This document shows positions 22,798 through 29,498 of a DNA stretch of 32,081 nucleotides, piece after piece. Under the pieces are notes generated by a model. It was not told the origin of the DNA. It was given only the letters and a program-made list of their open reading frames with translations, and did no database searches. The DNA is from a virus, in IMG/VR virus record IMGVR_UViG_3300032011_000069, positions 1-32,081 of that record; one strand, 5' to 3'. Made by a program: the position numbers and the translations under genes. Every line of letters starts with the position of its first letter. Within the stretch, counting starts at the first letter, position 1.

Positions 22798-23342
22798 TCC
22801 CAGGTCCCCTTAAATGCTGCGGAGATTTTTCCGTCTTTTGCCAGGTGCTCCATTGCTGGAACCATAAACGGTCGTTTTTGTACGTTTACCGTCCGAGTTC
22901 GCGTTTTGTATCGCCTATCCTTTACTCGTCGATAGTTTTTTCTTGTGACGCGATGCCAGCCGCGAGGCCCTTGGTATTGCTTAATTGACATTCGAGAACC
23001 GAACTCGATCGCGTTCGGCATCGTAACAGCGTTTTTCACTCCGAAACTTGGCGATCGTAAAACCGGACCAACTATTCCGCTTTGATCTTTGTAGTCGTAC
23101 TCATACGCAATCGTTCGCAAACCCTCGGGTTCATGTGCGAACGGTCGTTCGCCGGGGCGGGATTTTTTTATCGGTCCGCCTCGTTTTCTCCCGTATGCTT
23201 TGCGGATTTCGTTTTGACGAGCTCGCTTTCGAATAAGTCCGAGCGAATCGCGAATCCCTTTGTTTGCCGCTCGGCGGTTCGCTCGCTCAATGTTTTTTAG
23301 CCCCCATTTAATGCGGGAGATTTTTTTCGTTATTACGCTCAC
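22794..23342 (-). CDS. HK97 gp10-like tail/neck protein (182 aa)
   Basis: GTG start at 23342 preceded by a strong GGAGG Shine-Dalgarno. It is very basic, with an N-terminal helical region (WGLKNIERANRRAANKGIRD), a central strand region, and the final block KRPFMVPAMEHLAKDGKISA, which matches the RPFmrPA-type end of HK97 gp10-like neck proteins. It is encoded, unusually, between the tail assembly chaperone and the tape measure rather than with the head-closure genes. It overlaps the frameshifted chaperone by 35 bp. The assignment is from the C-terminal block and basic character. Confidence 0.6.
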   Translation of the reverse strand: MSVITKKISRIKWGLKNIERANRRAANKGIRDSLGLIRKRARQNEIRKAYGRKRGGPIKKSRPGERPFAHEPEGLRTIAYEYDYKDQSGIVGPVLRSPSFGVKNAVTMPNAIEFGSRMSIKQYQGPRGWHRVTRKNYRRVKDRRYKTRTRTVNVQKRPFMVPAMEHLAKDGKISAAFKGTWE

Positions 23343-23990
23343 CTATTAACCTCCTGTATTCCGCCTCGGGATCGTCGAGTTTCGGGTTTGTTTTTCTGTA
23401 CGGGTTTAGCTGGCCTGGCGTCACTGGTTGTTTAGTGAAACAGGACATAACGTGCGCGGAAATGTGCGTCGTATGGTCCCAAATTTCGATTCGTCGGATT
23501 CGGCAAACCTCCTCGAGCTCGGAGAGCGTGAGGTCGTGCCAGTCGAGGCCGACGGTCGAAGCTGCCGCCAAGATTGCTACCCATTGAGCGTTTGCGCGAG
23601 CATCTTGTCGAAATCTATCTCCTCGAATTTCTGCCTCTCGTTCTGTGTCCCATCGCGAAACGCTTTCGATAGCTTCCCGAGTTTCGTTTGTCCGAGCTCC
23701 GCGTAAAAAAAAACCAGTTCGTCGAGGAACGCGTCGCTCGCTTTGTCTGCGATACCTAGTCCGGTCAACAAACGGTCGAACGCGTCGATCGAAACCCCCC
23801 GCTCGCTCGCCTGGTCCGCGACCAGGTAGAAAACGTAGGTTAGTCGGTCGAGTAGGCTCGACATGAGCGTTTGCCAATCGCTCTCGTTAAATAGGTCGAG
23901 TGACAATTTCCCTCGAATCGCCCGAGCTCTCCCGAGTGTTAGCTCGAGAGTCCACTCGTTGCCCTGGTTATCCGTGAACGTCTGCGGCAT
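23308..23990 (-). CDS. tail assembly chaperone, -1 frameshift product (gpGT-like)
   Basis: The 0-frame product ends at 23577. A second frame stays open from the nine-T run (23713-23705 on the minus strand) to 23308 and encodes protein-like sequence: WVAILAAASTVGLDWHDLTL, SELEEVCRIRRIEIWDHTTH and QLNPYRKTNPKLDD. It has no good start of its own. Reading GTT TTT TTT and slipping back one base joins the first 95 residues to about 130 more, mirroring the G/GT frameshift of lambda-like phages between tube and tape measure. The exact slip position within the T run is not certain. Confidence 0.65.
23577..23990 (-). CDS. tail assembly chaperone, 0-frame product (gpG-like, 137 aa)
   Basis: Acidic helical protein encoded between the tail tube and tape-measure genes, which is the invariant location of tail assembly chaperones. 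The sequence starts FTDNQGNEWTLELTLGRARA and includes LMSSLLDRLTYVFYLVADQA and DAFLDELVFFYAELG. The VFFY codons lie on the nine-T run. The SD AGGAG lies 7-8 nt before the ATG. The upstream 80-bp gap (23991-24070) holds a hairpin: GAGCG/CGCTC inside TTGGAA/TTCCAA. Confidence 0.75.
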   Translation of the reverse strand: MPQTFTDNQGNEWTLELTLGRARAIRGKLSLDLFNESDWQTLMSSLLDRLTYVFYLVADQASERGVSIDAFDRLLTGLGIADKASDAFLDELVFFYAELGQTKLGKLSKAFRDGTQNERQKFEEIDFDKMLAQTLNG

Positions 23991-24070
23991 GTTTTGCGCT
24001 CCTGGTTAGGTGTTGGAATCTCGAGAGCGTACGAAAACGCTCGGAAATTTTCCAATCGATCAGAAGTGCG

Positions 24071-24571
24071 TTACGGCGTCGGAGCGGGATAGGGTTCTTT
24101 TTCGATCTGAACGCCGCTTGCGTCGTACGCGTCCGCGAGACTGAACGGAACGCTTGCGACGACCGGGTCGCCGCCGTTTGCGGTCTCGGCGAACTGGCCG
24201 AATATGCAAGGCGCCGTCCACCCTTTCGCGTCCGGATTTACGTTCCCTTGGTCGTCAAGTCGAGGCGCGTTTATGTGCATCAGTTCGATGATATTGCCCT
24301 CCTCGCTCGCGTTCTTAATATAGGCGTATACCGTATCGGTGGCGCGACTGCGGACGTACTCGAGCGAGCCGTTGAACCCTTTATAACCTGGAATTTGCGA
24401 CGTGTTTTCGCTTCCGTGAAATTCGACGTCGGCGAGCGCCGGGCCATCGTTTACGGAAATGTTCCTCGCTCGCGGTATTTCCACCCAGTTCGGCGCCGCG
24501 TGCGAAGCGCTATTGTAATAAAGGTGCGTTTCCTTGCCGGAGTACGCTCCGCGTACCAGATCAGATGCCAT
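24071..24571 (-). CDS. major tail tube protein (166 aa)
   Basis: The fold pattern is that of phage tail tube proteins: NWVEIPRARNISVNDGPALA, then a FHGSENTSQIPGYKGFNGSL region and a late strand DPVVASVPFSLADAYD. The position directly after the tail-completion gene and before the chaperone is standard. The protein is soluble, with no signal peptide. A planctomycete-phage version is likely. The start is the first Met, 2 bp after the preceding stop. Confidence 0.75.
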   Translation of the reverse strand: MASDLVRGAYSGKETHLYYNSASHAAPNWVEIPRARNISVNDGPALADVEFHGSENTSQIPGYKGFNGSLEYVRSRATDTVYAYIKNASEEGNIIELMHINAPRLDDQGNVNPDAKGWTAPCIFGQFAETANGGDPVVASVPFSLADAYDASGVQIEKEPYPAPTP

Positions 24572-24573
24572 GA

Positions 24574-25053
24574 TTATACCTCGTCGCAGTAGTCGAAAAA
24601 TGTGATTGTGAGTTGAGAAAACCAGATCCCGTTTTCGAAGTAGCTCGCGACCTCGAGAGCGGTTTCCTGGGTAATGTTCGTAAACCGATGCCCGGCGAGC
24701 TCGGTCTCAGCGGTCGTTGTCGGCGGGGTCCAAATTCCGAGGATCGTTTCGACTATTCCGTCGAGCTCGTCGTTTGCCTCGAGCTCGGCCGCTCTGTAAT
24801 CGTTTTTTGCGTCGAGTGGGAAACCGGTCGCCTGGGGAGCTTTCGCCATGATCGAGACGCCAATGTCGACCGTTCGTTCCGCTGGTCCCATTTCGACGGT
24901 TATCGCTCGAGAGTCAACGCGAACGGAAACGAGCGTCGAGTCGAGGTCGTCGATCCCGTAGTTGGGAACGACGCTCGCTTCGACGTTAACGCTCGGAACG
25001 GCGCTCGCAATGAGAGCCGCGACCGCGTCGCGTAAATCGCTCGCCCTGGACAA
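24574..25053 (-). CDS. tail terminator/completion protein (159 aa)
   Basis: TTG start at 25053, since no ATG is available nearby and the reading begins at the conserved first helix (ASDLRDAVAALIASAVPSV). The middle, STLVSVRVDSRAITVEMGPA and TVDIGVSIMAKAP, followed by ELDGIVETILGIW and FSQLTITFFDY, fits the alternating beta-alpha-beta plan of gpU/HK97 tail terminators. It ends 2 bp before the tube gene. Function is from fold pattern and gene order. Confidence 0.65.
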   Translation of the reverse strand: MSRASDLRDAVAALIASAVPSVNVEASVVPNYGIDDLDSTLVSVRVDSRAITVEMGPAERTVDIGVSIMAKAPQATGFPLDAKNDYRAAELEANDELDGIVETILGIWTPPTTTAETELAGHRFTNITQETALEVASYFENGIWFSQLTITFFDYCDEV

Positions 25054-25057
25054 TGCG

Positions 25058-25411
25058 TTAACCTTTGCTCGTGTGGATTCTGTAGAACGTCTTAAAACCG
25101 TCGGACCACGACCAAAACGCGCCGTTATTTGTCTGTACCAGGTAATACGTTTCGCCCTGGTACTCGATCGCGTCGCCGCGACTCGGCTCGGCCAGGTTGT
25201 CTCCGATTTTTAGCGCTAATGGGTCGACGATAAAATCGACCGACTTTAGAGACTGGTAAACGTCGCCGTTTGCTTGCTCCTGCCAGTCGGTCGACCCGAT
25301 CGTCGCTTTTAGAGTTACGCGAATGCTCCCACGGACGAAAACGACATCGACTCCGGCCGAATCCATCAGCCGGAGGTTATGCGTTTTCAATCCGTCGACA
25401 AACATTCCCAT
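25058..25411 (-). CDS. head-closure/head-tail connector protein (117 aa)
   Basis: Short beta-rich protein with MDSAGVDVVFVRGSIRVTLK, DFIVDPLALKIGD, GDAIEYQGETYYLVQ and a C-terminal block WSWSDGFKTFYRIHT. This pattern of a small beta barrel ending in a W.w.D.....RIHT element matches head-closure proteins I know from related phages. Its place after the capsid gene and before the tail-completion gene supports it. Confidence 0.65.
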   Translation of the reverse strand: MGMFVDGLKTHNLRLMDSAGVDVVFVRGSIRVTLKATIGSTDWQEQANGDVYQSLKSVDFIVDPLALKIGDNLAEPSRGDAIEYQGETYYLVQTNNGAFWSWSDGFKTFYRIHTSKG

Positions 25412-25436
25412 AATCGGAACCTTTAAATCCTGGTGA

Positions 25437-26372
25437 TTAGGTCAGGGCGGTTTCGCTGTTGCCGACCGCATCGGTAACGACGATCGGAACGCCGAACGCG
25501 CTTTGTGGGAAGTCTGCGGGAGCTCCGGTCGGATTCGTTGCCGTTCGGCTCGACTGGAGTTGCTGCAAACTGCGACGGTTCATTACCAGGTGAGTGGCGG
25601 GTCGGGCCGCTGGAAACTTGGACAGAGCGTCGGAGATTTTGTCGTCCGTTAACCCGTTGGCGCTGGCGTCCAGGTTCGCGATTCGACCGATTGAGTAAAT
25701 CGAGCCGACTTGCAGGCCGAGGTATGCCTGGACCGGAGTTACATAAGCGTTGAACATTCCGGAGGAACTGCCGGCCATCATTTGCTCGTAACTTGCTCCG
25801 ACGGAAATGTTCCCGTCGTTTCCGGTAATCAGCGTGACGTCGGTTAAAGCGTCGACGCTGCGAATGAGATACACGCTCGACAACGCGGTCGAACCGCCGC
25901 CGTCAACGACCATTCCATCGGCGAGGGCGTCAATCGTTGAGGCGTCAGCAAGTCCCGTAAAACCGTCCGCGTCTGCGCCGGTCCCGTAAATCAACTGTTC
26001 CTCGGCTTTGAAAAATCCAGCTTGTAACGCTCGCTGGCTTTCCCTGGCGATCCAGGCTTCCTTTCCGTATCGGTACTCGTCCGCGAACGCCGAGTCGACG
26101 TGAAAAGAACAGTCCAAGAGAGCCAGGTCGACGGTTACTTTTGTGTCGTTGCTGTGTCCGTGGTCGCGGCCGTCGTTGATCGCGCGGAAACCGACCACTG
26201 GGGCGCTGGTTTCTTTCAGATATTTGTGCTGAGTTCCGTTGCTCGAGAACTCCGAAACGAGAGTCTGCAACAGCGGGGCGTCCTGCAACAAATCGGAAAT
26301 TCCGTCGATGTCTGCGACGTTCTGGTCGTTGATCTTCAGCAACTCGGAGAGTGGGGCGGGGTTGTGTGCCAT
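25437..26372 (-). CDS. major capsid protein (311 aa, HK97 fold)
   Basis: Capsid features include the N-arm (LSELLKINDQNVADIDGISD), the central axial-domain region VDLALLDCSFHVDSAFADEY, the helix ESQRALQAGFFKAEEQLIYG and the C-terminal strand FPQSAFGVPIVVTDA, a recurrent end of HK97-type coat proteins. It lies directly after the protease/scaffold gene. Its leader contains a five-copy (TTGG) repeat and an AAAGG Shine-Dalgarno. No delta-domain precedes the fold, because a separate scaffold is encoded. Confidence 0.85.
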   Translation of the reverse strand: MAHNPAPLSELLKINDQNVADIDGISDLLQDAPLLQTLVSEFSSNGTQHKYLKETSAPVVGFRAINDGRDHGHSNDTKVTVDLALLDCSFHVDSAFADEYRYGKEAWIARESQRALQAGFFKAEEQLIYGTGADADGFTGLADASTIDALADGMVVDGGGSTALSSVYLIRSVDALTDVTLITGNDGNISVGASYEQMMAGSSSGMFNAYVTPVQAYLGLQVGSIYSIGRIANLDASANGLTDDKISDALSKFPAARPATHLVMNRRSLQQLQSSRTATNPTGAPADFPQSAFGVPIVVTDAVGNSETALT

Positions 26373-26403
26373 TGGTTCGTACCTTTAGAAAAAACTCGGG
26401 TTG

Positions 26404-26423
26404 TTGGTTGGTTGGTTGGTTGG
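26404..26423. repeat. tetranucleotide repeat (TTGG)5 in capsid leader
   Basis: Five perfect tandem TTGG units lie between the protease/scaffold stop and the capsid ATG. On the transcribed strand they read CCAA repeats about 30 nt upstream of the capsid start. Confidence 0.9.
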
Positions 26424-26427
26424 GTCG

Positions 26428-26772
26428 TTAGTTGTTTGAGACGTCGCCGCGAACGGAAAACAAACTCTCGAACTTGGTTTTTTCGGTCTCGCTCTCGCTC
26501 GGAACGTCGACCGGATCGGATTCGCCGAGAGATACCGACTCGAGTTTTTGCTCGAGCTCCGCAATCCTGGCGTTTTTGTCGTCGATTTCTTTTCCGAGCT
26601 CGACGCAATGTTTCTCGAGAGCTTCGCCGAACGTTAGGCCCTGGTTGAACCATTCGACGCCGTTAACGTTGCCGAACGTTTCGGAGAACTGCGCGAGTTC
26701 TGCCAGGATTGTTTCGCGAGAGGATTCTGAGGAAATTTCCTCGATAGGTTGCTCGTCGTTTTTGTCGTCCAT
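26428..26772 (-). CDS. nested scaffold protein, internal start (114 aa)
   Basis: An in-frame ATG at 26772 is preceded by GAGGAG at 9 nt, a strong SD within the protease gene. The product starts MDDKNDEQPIEEISSESSRE and contains the coiled coil and acidic tail of the scaffold domain. Separate scaffold synthesis from an internal start is known for lambda Nu3. Expression here is inferred from the SD. Confidence 0.55.
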   Translation of the reverse strand: MDDKNDEQPIEEISSESSRETILAELAQFSETFGNVNGVEWFNQGLTFGEALEKHCVELGKEIDDKNARIAELEQKLESVSLGESDPVDVPSESETEKTKFESLFSVRGDVSNN

Positions 26773-27579
26773 GCTTGGCGACTCCTCGGGTTTGATGTGA
26801 AAAACTGAAATTTGGTTTTCGTTTGTCCATCGCTGGAAAAACTCTCGCGCTCGCCCTGGTTCGATTCCCAAGAGAGCGCCTGGCTTGTCGTCGCAAATCC
26901 CGCTCGCGTAGTTAAGAAACGCGAACGCCTCGGCGGGGAGGTCCTGGCGGTAAAACATGCCAGTCGGGTTCGCTGCTGGTTCGTCGACAACGTCAGCCGC
27001 GCGTAGTTTCAAAACGCGAGCATGAGGAAGGCCGTCGACGTTCATTTCGTCGGGAGAGGTGAAAACGCCGTCGTCGTCCGTGTTGTAGTCGGTAAACATT
27101 TCGGTCGCGTCAAAATCTTGTTCGAACACGATCGAGAGTCCGGCGGCGCTGGCGTCCTCCTCGGTTAATAACATGACGTACTCCGCGAGGTCGCCGTCGG
27201 GGGTTTGCCGAGAGCTCTCCGAGAAATGCAAGTCGCCGAGAACTTGCTCGCCCTCGACGCGAAAGTCGGTTACGCGTCCGAGCATTTTCCCGAGGCCGTC
27301 CGAGCTCATGCCAGGGTGAGTGAAACGCGCCTTGATCCCGTTTTCCGCTTCGCTGCCGAGCTCCGCGACCTGGTCTAACATCGTCGAGTCGATCCAGACG
27401 CCGTGGCCGAGCGCCTCGCCGCGAGTGATAACCGCGACGTCCCGAATAATCCCGCTCTCGTATCGTCCGCCCTCGCGGTCGATCTTCGGTTCCTTCTCGT
27501 TGTCCGCCCTGGCGAACCTAGTCGAGTCGGGCCGAACTTTGTTTTCTGTTTTCGCTGGTCGCGTTGCTGTTACGCTCAT
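26428..27579 (-). CDS. prohead protease with C-terminal scaffold (383 aa)
   Basis: Residues about 40-200 form a capsid maturation protease. The likely catalytic pair is H88 (ARFTHPGM) and S149 (AAGLSIVFE), with the strand GRVTDFRVEGEQVLGDLHFS between them. Residues 270-383 are a scaffold: acidic with a coiled coil (EKHCVELGKEIDDKNARIAE). An internal ATG at 26772 with its own SD could make the scaffold alone. The fused protease-scaffold layout is as in lambda C/Nu3. The start overlaps the portal stop (ATGA). Confidence 0.82.
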   Translation of the reverse strand: MSVTATRPAKTENKVRPDSTRFARADNEKEPKIDREGGRYESGIIRDVAVITRGEALGHGVWIDSTMLDQVAELGSEAENGIKARFTHPGMSSDGLGKMLGRVTDFRVEGEQVLGDLHFSESSRQTPDGDLAEYVMLLTEEDASAAGLSIVFEQDFDATEMFTDYNTDDDGVFTSPDEMNVDGLPHARVLKLRAADVVDEPAANPTGMFYRQDLPAEAFAFLNYASGICDDKPGALLGIEPGRAREFFQRWTNENQISVFHIKPEESPSMDDKNDEQPIEEISSESSRETILAELAQFSETFGNVNGVEWFNQGLTFGEALEKHCVELGKEIDDKNARIAELEQKLESVSLGESDPVDVPSESETEKTKFESLFSVRGDVSNN

Positions 27580-29030
27580 TCTTCGACCTCGTCGCTCTCT
27601 TGGTTAGATTGGTCCGGAACGACCGGCTCGCTCGTCGAGCTCCCGGCCTGCCAGAGTGGGTTTACGCCCTGGCTTTCGGCAAACTCTGCCGCCTTTGCGA
27701 TTTCTTCGATGTTGGTGTAATAGTCGGTCCCAGTCGCGCGGCAAATTCGCTGCGGAGTGTCGAGTCCGTTTTGAATCGCCATGACGGAGCCCGCTATTTC
27801 TTTCGCTGGGTCCCACCAGGGCATCCCGCGCGGAATCCAGTCGAACCGAATGTCGGAAACTCGCATCGACTCGGGGAGAATCAGGCGACCGTCGAGAACC
27901 CATGAATTAAGTTTCCAGCGGGTATAGTTCGACCGCATTTCGATTTGGTCGCTTCGCTTGTCTTTACAACTTCGCTCGTAGTGAAGGAACGACGCTCGCG
28001 AACCAAAAAAATTCGAGTGCGAGGAATCGAAAAACGACATTGGCAAGTCGAGCGACGTTAACGCGAGTTGCGTTACCAACTGGGTAAACTGCTGGAACTC
28101 GCCCGAGGGGGTTTTCGACTCGATAACCTCCATTTTCTCGCCGGGTTCCATATCGACATACCGAGTATCGGATTTTACGAACGCCTGAAACCCTCGAGGC
28201 GCTGCGACATGATCGAAATCGGTATCTCGCTCGCCGGATCCGTCGACGACGTCGTCGATTGCGAGAGGTGCCTCCTCGCTGTCCCGATAAAACGCGAGCG
28301 CGAATAGTTGCGAGACTTTGGATTTCAGCAGTGCGTAGCTTACGTTCTCATAGACATCCTGAAGGCTGCCCAGGGCCGAGACCATCGGCGAGATTCCTCT
28401 AACCTGGTCTTGCGCGTACCGATCGAAAAACCCGTAATGGATCGCGTTCCTAGCTTGGATATTTCGGACAAAATGTTTTCCGGTTAACCCGTCGCGAGTC
28501 CAAACGCCGAACCCGAGCTCGCGGCCGAAACCCGAGATCCGGATTCCGTTAACCCATTGGTCCGAGGATTCGCCAGGAGGATTTCGGAGGAGGTCGGCTT
28601 GGATACCCTGGATTCGTCCGTCTCGCATTTTTACCAGGAGCGTATCGCCGTCGAGAACGCGACGCATTTCGGCGAGGCGAAACATTTTCTCGCGTGAGAA
28701 TTTCCCCGCGACGTCGAACCGCTCTCGCGTCGAGTCCTCGGCCATGAGGGTTTCGATTTGATCGTCGAGCGACTTTTCGCCCGTGGCCGATTTAAAACTA
28801 AACTGAGCGACGTAGTCGAGATGCCGTCGAACCATCCAACCGGCGAGCGAGAGATTCCGCGTAAGGTCGCTCGCGGTCGACTGCAATCGGTCGCGTTTTG
28901 CTCCGCTCGCGTAATAATCCTCGCGGTAAATCGAGCTCGGCGATTGCTTGCGTTTGCCCTGGCCGTCGAGGACGTCGTATCCGAGCGACGTCGTTTTCCC
29001 GCGACCGAGTAGTTTGTCGAGAATACTCAT
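27576..29030 (-). CDS. portal protein, lambda family (484 aa)
   Basis: The dodecameric portal forms the DNA entry and exit pore and docks the terminase. Recognisable blocks of the lambda gpB-type family include ARRHLDYVAQFSF-like positioning early (WMVRRHLDYVAQFSF), LAEMRRVLDGDTLLVKMRDG, AIHYGFFDRYAQDQVRGISP, YENVSYALLKSKVSQLFAL and LPMSFFDSSHSNFFGSRASF. Length is normal. It overlaps both neighbours, gpW-like and protease, by ATGA. Confidence 0.88.
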   Translation of the reverse strand: MSILDKLLGRGKTTSLGYDVLDGQGKRKQSPSSIYREDYYASGAKRDRLQSTASDLTRNLSLAGWMVRRHLDYVAQFSFKSATGEKSLDDQIETLMAEDSTRERFDVAGKFSREKMFRLAEMRRVLDGDTLLVKMRDGRIQGIQADLLRNPPGESSDQWVNGIRISGFGRELGFGVWTRDGLTGKHFVRNIQARNAIHYGFFDRYAQDQVRGISPMVSALGSLQDVYENVSYALLKSKVSQLFALAFYRDSEEAPLAIDDVVDGSGERDTDFDHVAAPRGFQAFVKSDTRYVDMEPGEKMEVIESKTPSGEFQQFTQLVTQLALTSLDLPMSFFDSSHSNFFGSRASFLHYERSCKDKRSDQIEMRSNYTRWKLNSWVLDGRLILPESMRVSDIRFDWIPRGMPWWDPAKEIAGSVMAIQNGLDTPQRICRATGTDYYTNIEEIAKAAEFAESQGVNPLWQAGSSTSEPVVPDQSNQESDEVEE

Positions 29031-29227
29031 CCCAGGTAAATACTCGCGGAGGTCGGTCGTCGTTTTCGATACTGGTCCGACATCGAAATAAGTCGGTCGC
29101 GCTCCTGGCGTAGCTCGGCGATCGAAATCGAGACGGTCGTTCCGTCAACGCTTGTCGTCGTTACTCCGCTCTCGATTTTTGCGTCGAGCGCTTGGATTTT
29201 CGTTTGGAGTTCTTTCGCGGTGTACAT
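29027..29227 (-). CDS. gpW-like head-tail joining protein (66 aa)
   Basis: Matches the small gpW family: KELQTKIQALDAKIESGVTT, SVDGTTVSISIAELRQERD and DRLISM. The size is typical and it lies directly before the portal gene with an ATGA overlap, as in lambda. The start overlaps the end of the zinc-ribbon gene by 67 nt. Confidence 0.78.
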   Translation of the reverse strand: MYTAKELQTKIQALDAKIESGVTTTSVDGTTVSISIAELRQERDRLISMSDQYRKRRPTSASIYLG

Positions 29228-29496
29228 GCCGAACGTTCTAACGTGGTCGCGTCCGGCTTTCTAACGGTTGTTCTCCGCGTGGCGGAGTTATCTTGCGGAG
29301 CGTAAAAAAAACGCTCGACGCGGTGTTGTCCGCAACGCTTGCAAGACGTCCGCCGGAGTTGGACCCGTCCGTAACAAACGCCGTTGATAATCACGTCCGT
29401 TAGCTCGACGGTGTTGTGATATTTCGTCCGCTTGTCGCTTCCGCACTTCGGACAAACGACCGCCTCGACGTCTACTTTCATGTACTTTTCGGCCAT
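29161..29496 (-). CDS. zinc-ribbon protein between terminase and portal (111 aa)
   Basis: Two zinc-knuckle pairs, CPKC (15-18) and CKRC (52-55), are separated by a strand region TVELTDVIINGVCYGRVQLR, giving a zinc-ribbon fold. The basic tail (TPRKNSKRKSKRSTQKSRAE) overlaps the gpW-like gene in another frame. Starts 2 bp after the terminase stop. Small zinc-ribbon proteins at this place occur in planctomycete phages; possible roles are DNA binding during packaging or transcription control. Confidence 0.65.
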   Translation of the reverse strand: MAEKYMKVDVEAVVCPKCGSDKRTKYHNTVELTDVIINGVCYGRVQLRRTSCKRCGQHRVERFFYAPQDNSATRRTTVRKPDATTLERSACTPRKNSKRKSKRSTQKSRAE

Positions 29497-29498
29497 GT

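Noticed and set aside
23643-23877. Independent gene beginning at 23877 in the -1 frame of the chaperone
   Set aside because: The first part is only the shadow of the chaperone gene, and no SD or suitable start is present. Frameshifting from the T9 run explains the open frame better.
29274-29289. Second CTCCGC-GTG-GCGGAG hairpin similar to the terminator at 6623
   Set aside because: It lies inside the zinc-ribbon coding region and is not followed by a T run on either strand, so it is not called a terminator.
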